Shown: piece by piece, positions 4,697-9,670 of the stretch
Layout: each line of letters opens with the position of its first letter
How positions within the stretch are numbered: the first letter of the stretch is position 1
DNA from: an uncultured beta proteobacterium
Lineage (GTDB): Bacteria > Pseudomonadota > Gammaproteobacteria > Burkholderiales > Burkholderiaceae_C
Reading direction: 5' to 3'
Assembly: GCA_903920405.1 (NCBI GenBank)
Contig: CAIXMC010000245.1
Coordinates: forward strand, 1-9,670
Length of the DNA stretch: 9,670 nt
Made by a program: the position numbers and the translations under genes
Notes under the pieces: model-generated
Seen by the model: the letters and a program-made list of their open reading frames with translations, nothing else
Told to the model about the DNA's origin: nothing
The model's database searches: none

Positions 4697-5854
4697 GTGA
4701 AAACATTGGAAGCCACATTTCAAATCATCACACCGATGTTTCTTGGCGGCGCAGAGCAACGTGCAGAAACGGTTCGGCCTGCCAGCGTCAAGGGCGCTCT
4801 GCGTTTTTGGTGGCGCGCCTTGAACTGGTCGCGTTGCCTGGCAAACAACAACCACGACGAGATTTTGGCCTTGCGGTCTTTGCATGACCAGGAGGCCAGG
4901 TTATTTGGCATTGCTGCAAGTGACCACGCGGGTGGTCAGGGCGTATTTTTGCTTCAGGTGTGCGATCAAGGCATTGTCTTGGCAGATCAACCGTTCAATC
5001 CACTGGGAAATGGGCAGCTTTATTTGTTGGGGCAAGGGTTGGCCACTTTCAAAAATGGCAATTCGTGCATTCGCAATGCCATCAAAGAAAACGGCCATTT
5101 CACTGTCAAACTGATGTTTAGACACACAACATCTGATCCGGATATGCAAAGTATTCGTGATGCTGTGCTGTTGTTTGGGTTAATGGGTGCTTTGGGAAGC
5201 CGTGCTCGGCATGGCTTGGGTTCTGTTGCTATCACAAAGTGGAGCGGCCCCCAAGAAATAGCGCAAACGGCACAGGAATACCAGAATTTGCTGTCGGGTC
5301 TGCTGAAGGATACCTGTGCAAATGCACTACCACCTTTCACGGCCTTTAGCCATTTGAGTCGGATTGACCTGTCAAAAACAGATGCCAATGCCTTGAAGCT
5401 GTTGAATGTTGTCGGGATGGAGCAGCAGATGTACCGAAGCTATGGCAGAAATGGCAAGGTCAATGGTCAAGAGGCTGAACAAAATTTTGCTGACGACCAT
5501 GATCTGATATTGGCCGCCACCCAGGGCAAACGCATTGATCGGGCACCGAAAAGAGTTGTTTTTGGCTTGCCACACAATTATTTCTTTTCCAGCACCAACG
5601 GCAAAGCCGATGTGAACTATGCGCCCGGTGACAATGATGGCCGTCGCGCCAGTCCATTGATGCTTCATCTTCATCCCATAGGCAGTAAGTTCGTTGCTGT
5701 GCATACCTTGCTGCCTGCCAAGTTTTTGCCTGATCAGGCGCAAATCAGAATCAAGGCGCGTGGCACTTCCAATGTCAATTCAACACCTGACTGGCATGTT
5801 TTGCATGACTATTTGAATCGTTTTAACGGGGAGACCCTTCATGGCAGCAGGTAA
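4697..5854 (+). CDS. cmr1: Type III-B RAMP subunit Cmr1
   Basis: Cmr1 is the RAMP (Cas7-like) subunit at the head of the Cmr complex that contacts the 3' end of the crRNA and target RNA. The N-terminus is diagnostic: ATFQIITPMFLGGAEQRAET followed by RPASVKGALRFWWRAL (residues 27-42). The glycine-rich loop GALGSRARHGLGSVAI (164-179) is the second Cmr1 signature. The C-terminal region (about 330-380) with HTLLPAKFLP and IRIKARGTSN fits the family end. At 385 residues it is of usual size. The start is GTG 4697, supported by AAAGG at 4686-4690 with 6-nt spacing and by the position of the first RAMP strand. It overlaps cmr2 by 14 nt, indicating translational coupling. Confidence 0.94.
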   Translation: MKTLEATFQIITPMFLGGAEQRAETVRPASVKGALRFWWRALNWSRCLANNNHDEILALRSLHDQEARLFGIAASDHAGGQGVFLLQVCDQGIVLADQPFNPLGNGQLYLLGQGLATFKNGNSCIRNAIKENGHFTVKLMFRHTTSDPDMQSIRDAVLLFGLMGALGSRARHGLGSVAITKWSGPQEIAQTAQEYQNLLSGLLKDTCANALPPFTAFSHLSRIDLSKTDANALKLLNVVGMEQQMYRSYGRNGKVNGQEAEQNFADDHDLILAATQGKRIDRAPKRVVFGLPHNYFFSSTNGKADVNYAPGDNDGRRASPLMLHLHPIGSKFVAVHTLLPAKFLPDQAQIRIKARGTSNVNSTPDWHVLHDYLNRFNGETLHGSR

Positions 5855-7772
5855 ATTCTTTCATTTCACGATAGGCCCTGTGCAGGGTTTTGTAGCGCAG
5901 GCGCGCCGAACGCGGGATTTTTGGGCGGGGTCATTTTTATTGTCCTGGTTGGCAGGCGTTGCCATGGCCGAGATCAAGCGACAAGGGGGTGAAATCAGTT
6001 TTCCTGTGCCGCCGGATGCCTATCTGGACTGGATTACCAATGGCACAGGTTCAGGACGTGCGCCACGCCAAGGTGCCATTCCCAACCGTTTCAAAGCCTT
6101 TCAAGCCAAAGTGCCTGCTGATTTTGATGGCGCTTTGGTGGCCACCTGTGTGCGTGAGGCCTGGATCAAACTGGCTGAACATGTCTGGCTGCACGACAAA
6201 TTGGCTGCCGTTGCGACACCGCCAACGCGGCAGATATGGGATCGCCAGCACGCCAATTTTTGGGACATCAGTTGGGCGATCACAGCCAATGAAAACGAGA
6301 GTTCCTTGATGGATCAGCGCAAAAACTGGCGTAGTCACTATGCCGCACAGGGCGAGCCTGGCGTGAAGTGCATGGTGATGGAAGGCTGGCAAGAACTGTC
6401 CGGCAGTGATCGGCCTGGCAAACAAGGGGATCATTTTTGGAAGGCCGTGCGCGTGGGCAAGCTCACCGACATTGGAGAAGGTGAACAACTGTGCGCATTG
6501 GCCTACCTGAAGCGGCGTTTTGTTAGGCACTTTGCATCGTTTAACGCGCAACTGTCTGGCGGTTTGACTGTGTATGGGTGGAAGCTCGATGTTGGCATGC
6601 CATCGGTGAGCTACATGGCAGCCGTTCATTGGCTTGAAAAGCTGATTCAAACGGCCAGTGCCGATGATGTCAGGTTGTTACTGGAAGCTGCTCGCAACGT
6701 GAATGAATCCCGCGATGAGTGGGATACGCACATTGCCTGCTTGAAACAAGCGGCAGGCCGATGGACTTCGGACAGTGACAAGCGTCAATTGCTGTCACTG
6801 GATGGCAATTTGTTTTTTGACCATGTGCAAGACAACGCCAAGGCCTACGACTACGACCCCGGCAGGATGCAGGTGCTAACCCAGGAGTTGGGCCGTTTCA
6901 AGAGAAATCACCCTGAATTTGATGCACCACTCTCACCGTTTTATGCCATTTTGCTGATGGACGGGGATTCTTTGGGTGTCCACATGGCAGATCGAAGCAA
7001 GCAGTCTTCCATTTCAGAATCGCTTGAAAAATTTACGCGGGGTGTGCCATCTTTGGTGGATCGGCACAACGGTTATTTGATTTATGCCGGCGGCGATGAT
7101 GTGTTGGCGATATTGCCGCTTGAAGATGCCATGCAGTGTGCTGTTGCTGTGCGTGAGTTGTATGCGGACAGTTTCAAGGACACGGGTATTCCAACCACCA
7201 TTTCGGCGGCCATTGAATATGCGCACGTCAAAATGCCGCTAGGCAAGGTCTTGGGCGATGCGCATGGTTTACTGGACGATGTGGCCAAGGACGGTGCCGG
7301 GCGCGATGCGTTGGCAGTACGTGTCTGGAAGCCTGGTGGCATGGTTCTGCAATGGGCGCAACCCTGGGACATTGCCCTGCAAAATGACAAAAATGCCTCG
7401 TTGGTGATTGAAGACATTGCACGGCAATTTGCGTCGGGTGATATGAAGGATGGTGACTTTTCAAGCAAATTCTTTTTCAAAATTGCAGAGCGGTTTGATT
7501 TGTTGAATCCGTCTGATGACCAGGTAACACCCGTTTTGGATGCCGCGCAGGCTCTTGATTTGCTGGCTGTTGATTTTTGGCACAGTCACGACAACAGAAA
7601 AGACATCACATTGGCGCAGGCACGTTCGGTCATTCAACCTTTGTTGGGTCAATGCAGGGCTGTGGTTCGTGATCTTTCCAAAAAGGATTCAAAAGACTGG
7701 AAAACAAGTGCCATGCTAAAGCCCGATGGGGCCATGCTGGTCAGGTTTTTGGCACAAAAAGGAGTGGAGTGA
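5841..7772 (+). CDS. cmr2: Cas10-family large subunit Cmr2 without HD domain
   Basis: Cmr2 is the signalling subunit: on binding target RNA its Palm domain makes cyclic oligoadenylate from ATP. The protein begins directly with the Cmr2 N-terminal motif FTIGPVQGFVAQARRTRDFWAGS (residues 9-31, shown in part here as GPVQGFVAQARRTRDFW). The cyclase Palm has MDGDSLGVHM (373-382) and the intact catalytic YAGGDDVLAI (415-424), followed by the IEYAHVKMPLGKVL segment (458-471). At 643 residues it is shorter than HD-containing Cmr2, and no HD nuclease domain precedes the GPVQ motif, so DNA cleavage by this subunit is not expected. I also find no CxxC pairs for the usual zinc finger. ATG 5841 lies inside the end of cmr1. 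The stop overlaps the start region of cmr3. Defence would rest on RNA cleavage by Cmr4 and on cyclic oligoadenylate signalling. Confidence 0.96.
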   Translation: MAAGKFFHFTIGPVQGFVAQARRTRDFWAGSFLLSWLAGVAMAEIKRQGGEISFPVPPDAYLDWITNGTGSGRAPRQGAIPNRFKAFQAKVPADFDGALVATCVREAWIKLAEHVWLHDKLAAVATPPTRQIWDRQHANFWDISWAITANENESSLMDQRKNWRSHYAAQGEPGVKCMVMEGWQELSGSDRPGKQGDHFWKAVRVGKLTDIGEGEQLCALAYLKRRFVRHFASFNAQLSGGLTVYGWKLDVGMPSVSYMAAVHWLEKLIQTASADDVRLLLEAARNVNESRDEWDTHIACLKQAAGRWTSDSDKRQLLSLDGNLFFDHVQDNAKAYDYDPGRMQVLTQELGRFKRNHPEFDAPLSPFYAILLMDGDSLGVHMADRSKQSSISESLEKFTRGVPSLVDRHNGYLIYAGGDDVLAILPLEDAMQCAVAVRELYADSFKDTGIPTTISAAIEYAHVKMPLGKVLGDAHGLLDDVAKDGAGRDALAVRVWKPGGMVLQWAQPWDIALQNDKNASLVIEDIARQFASGDMKDGDFSSKFFFKIAERFDLLNPSDDQVTPVLDAAQALDLLAVDFWHSHDNRKDITLAQARSVIQPLLGQCRAVVRDLSKKDSKDWKTSAMLKPDGAMLVRFLAQKGVE

Positions 7773-8890
7773 TGACACAAAACCATGCCACGCAATGGCG
7801 GTTCACAGCTTTGGACACGCTTTTTTTCAGGGAATCACGCCCCATGGAGTCCATTGGCGGTGCCCAGTTGCAAAGCGTTTTTCCGCCACCGTCGGCCACG
7901 CTGATCGGTGCCATTCGCACGGCCATCGGAGAGGCTCATCAGGTGGACTGGAAGGCTTACGCCCATGATGACCATCACCCGTTAAAAGCCATCATGGGCA
8001 GTGCAAATTCATTGGGGCCTTTGTCATTTACTGGGCCATTTTTGATGCAAGAACAGGATCGTTTATTTCCGGTTCCGCTGGCTTTGCTTCATGCCAAAAA
8101 CAATGACGTTGATCAATTCACGCGACTGACACCCTCCACGGACATCACTGTGTGTGATCTTGGTGAGGTCATATTACCCAAAAAGCGCGATCCACTGGCA
8201 GGTGCCAAGCCACTGGAGCATGCATTCATCACGGACAAAGGTCTGGTAACTGTGTTAAGTGGCGATGTTCCGGCAGAGAATGCCATCGTTCACACACACG
8301 ACCTTTACCACAGCGAAGAACGTTTGGGAATTGGCCGCGACCATGCCAAATGCACCACGATCGACGGATTGCTGTACCAAACCAACCATGTCCGCCCCAT
8401 GAAGGATGTGTCGATCGGCATCGTGGTCAAAGGCTTGAACTGTGCAGGTTTGCCACAGCATGGCACTTGCCGTCTGGGCGCTGAGGGACGCATGGCGGCA
8501 TGGCAGTGCGAAGCAGTTCAAACGCTGCCATCGATCAAAATCAAAGGGAAAAACATCATGCTGGTTTTACTGACCCCCGCACGGTTCAATCAGGGGTGGT
8601 TGCCAGATGGGTTTTCGCCAGTGACCATTGCAAAGCAACAAACTGTCTGGGATGGCGACATTCATGGGGTGAAATTGCGCCTGATTTCGTCCGTGATTGG
8701 CAAACCCATGCGTGAAGGTGGTTGGGACTTGGTGAACCGATCCCCCAGAACCATGAACAGTTTGGTGCCTGCTGGTAGCTGCTATTTCTGTGAAGTTGTG
8801 GGAGGTGCTGATCCCAGCACACTCCATGGCCAACAGATAGGTCAGGACACTGAGTATGGCCGTGGCGAAATTGCCGTTGGCCATTGGTAA
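7772..8890 (+). CDS. cmr3: Type III-B subunit Cmr3 (Cas5-like)
   Basis: Cmr3 is the Cas5-like RAMP subunit that, with Cmr2, holds the 5' repeat handle of the crRNA. The family start is clear: WRFTALDTLFFRESRPMESI, then SVFPPPSATLIGAIRTAIG. The C-terminus has NRSPRTMNSLVPAGSCYF and the glycine-rich end TEYGRGEIAVGHW. Length, 372 residues, is normal. I choose ATG 7772, which shares one base with the cmr2 stop and stands 7 nt after AAAGGAG (7758-7764). A GTG at 7769, in frame and 3 nt earlier, is the alternative and adds one residue. The overlap with cmr2 marks a tightly coupled operon. cmr4 follows after 26 nt. Confidence 0.95.
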   Translation: MTQNHATQWRFTALDTLFFRESRPMESIGGAQLQSVFPPPSATLIGAIRTAIGEAHQVDWKAYAHDDHHPLKAIMGSANSLGPLSFTGPFLMQEQDRLFPVPLALLHAKNNDVDQFTRLTPSTDITVCDLGEVILPKKRDPLAGAKPLEHAFITDKGLVTVLSGDVPAENAIVHTHDLYHSEERLGIGRDHAKCTTIDGLLYQTNHVRPMKDVSIGIVVKGLNCAGLPQHGTCRLGAEGRMAAWQCEAVQTLPSIKIKGKNIMLVLLTPARFNQGWLPDGFSPVTIAKQQTVWDGDIHGVKLRLISSVIGKPMREGGWDLVNRSPRTMNSLVPAGSCYFCEVVGGADPSTLHGQQIGQDTEYGRGEIAVGHW

Positions 8891-8916
8891 ATATCAACAC
8901 ATTTGGAGATCACACA

Positions 8917-9670
8917 ATGCAACATGCACTTCTTGGCCTTATTGCAGAAACATCCCTTCATGCAGGTGCTGGCAAATCTGTCGGGGTCATTGACCTGCCC
9001 ATCATGCGAGAAGCCCACACGGGTTGGCCCTGTGTGTTTGGGTCTGCCGTTAAAGGCGCGCTGCGCACCAAAGCCACTCAAGACAACCAGCCTTGGGTGT
9101 TGGATGTTTTTGGGCCAGATACCCAAAATGCCGGCGAGCATGCGGGCGCACTATTGGTGGGCGATGCACGTTTGTTGCTGTTGCCGGTTCGCAGCCTGAC
9201 CACGCATTTCAAATGGGTCACTTGCCCGTCATTACTACAGCGCGCAGCGGCAGATGCCAGGCGTCTTGGTATTCAAAATGCTGTTACCTTCGATCAACCA
9301 AAGATGGTGGATGATGAAGCCATCACGCCAGAGCAAGACGGCAGTTTGTTTTTGGAAGAATTCCATTTCAAGGCTAAAAAGCACGATCTATCCAAGTTGA
9401 TGGACTGGCTGGCCAGTTTTGTCGATAGTGATTTCAAGGCGCGTCTGCAAAAGCAATTAGTTATTGTGTCGGATGACATGTTTGCGCATCTTGCGCGGTA
9501 TGCCACGTCGGTCACGCCCCATATTGCCATTGACAATGTGCGAAAGACGGTCAAAAACGGTGCTTTATGGTACGAAGAAACTCTGTCGCCTGAAACGGTT
9601 TTGTATGTCACGCTCGCCGCTAACGCCAGCCGTCAAAATTCAAAAGCGTTTGGGGCGCAGCAGATTATGG
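8917..9670 (+). CDS. cmr4: Type III-B backbone RNase subunit Cmr4 (3' end outside window)
   Basis: Cmr4 forms the helical backbone of the Cmr complex and cuts target RNA at 6-nt intervals. 251 codons are visible and still open at the right edge. The N-terminus reads LIAETSLHAGAGKSVGVIDL followed by PIMREAHTGWPCVFGSAVKG and ALRTKA, the Cmr4 signature. Asp26 in GVIDLPIMRE is at the same position as the catalytic Asp26 of Pyrococcus furiosus Cmr4, so target-RNA cleavage should be intact. Later segments LLVGDARLLLLPVRSL and FVFGSAVKGAL-type loops fit the family, as does the thumb region around AIDNVRKTVKNGALWYEE. ATG 8917 follows GGAG (8905-8908) at 8-nt spacing and lies 26 nt after cmr3. cmr5 and cmr6 are expected beyond the edge. 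Confidence 0.96.
   Translation, partial: MQHALLGLIAETSLHAGAGKSVGVIDLPIMREAHTGWPCVFGSAVKGALRTKATQDNQPWVLDVFGPDTQNAGEHAGALLVGDARLLLLPVRSLTTHFKWVTCPSLLQRAAADARRLGIQNAVTFDQPKMVDDEAITPEQDGSLFLEEFHFKAKKHDLSKLMDWLASFVDSDFKARLQKQLVIVSDDMFAHLARYATSVTPHIAIDNVRKTVKNGALWYEETLSPETVLYVTLAANASRQNSKAFGAQQIM

Noticed and set aside
6051..6650. Minus-strand ORF of 199 residues inside cmr2
   Set aside because: Fully antisense to a well-supported Cmr2 coding frame, with no family resemblance; a shadow frame.

Overview
This window is most of a type III-B (Cmr) CRISPR-Cas locus, all on the + strand, from a mesophilic bacterium. The protein families resemble those of Beta- or Gammaproteobacteria (the CARF protein belongs to the family named after Nitrosomonas europaea NE0113), but the sequence alone does not fix the genus.

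Left end (1-626): the last two 37-nt repeats of a CRISPR array whose 3' ends read ATTAAGAC, a plausible 8-nt crRNA 5' handle. The array is therefore probably transcribed left to right, and this is its leader-distal end. It runs straight into what looks like the 3' tail of a truncated gene, then a second small reading frame interrupted by a 150-bp MITE-like element. That element has 15/16-bp terminal inverted repeats and a 5-bp GAGTT duplication on each side.

Adaptation block (627-2747): a divergent Cas2-family gene stands alone. It is followed by 540 bp without an intact recognisable gene, then cas1 and a second, canonical cas2. The 540-bp gap holds a diverged direct repeat, a strong hairpin, a good sigma70-type promoter with a palindrome immediately upstream, and a small membrane-protein gene that appears to be frameshifted.

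Small-protein block (2748-3385): two short ORFs with excellent Shine-Dalgarno sequences encode hydrophobic proteins of 58 and 50 residues. A second copy of the palindrome seen at 1082-1096 lies upstream of the first one.

Interference and signalling block (3386-9670): a CARF protein of the Cas_NE0113 family with a probable winged-helix C-terminus and no HEPN motif, then cmr1, cmr2 (cas10), cmr3 and cmr4. cmr1/cmr2 and cmr2/cmr3 overlap, and cmr4 is cut by the window edge. Cmr2 keeps GGDD but has no N-terminal HD domain, so cyclic oligoadenylate signalling plus Cmr4 RNA cleavage would be its outputs.

The most interesting reading is an inference: cyclic oligoadenylate made by Cmr2 could be sensed by the CARF-wHTH protein, which might act on the shared palindromes that precede the small membrane-protein genes. 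This would make a type III system whose output is controlled expression of tiny membrane proteins rather than a HEPN RNase. No step of this link is demonstrated by the sequence.
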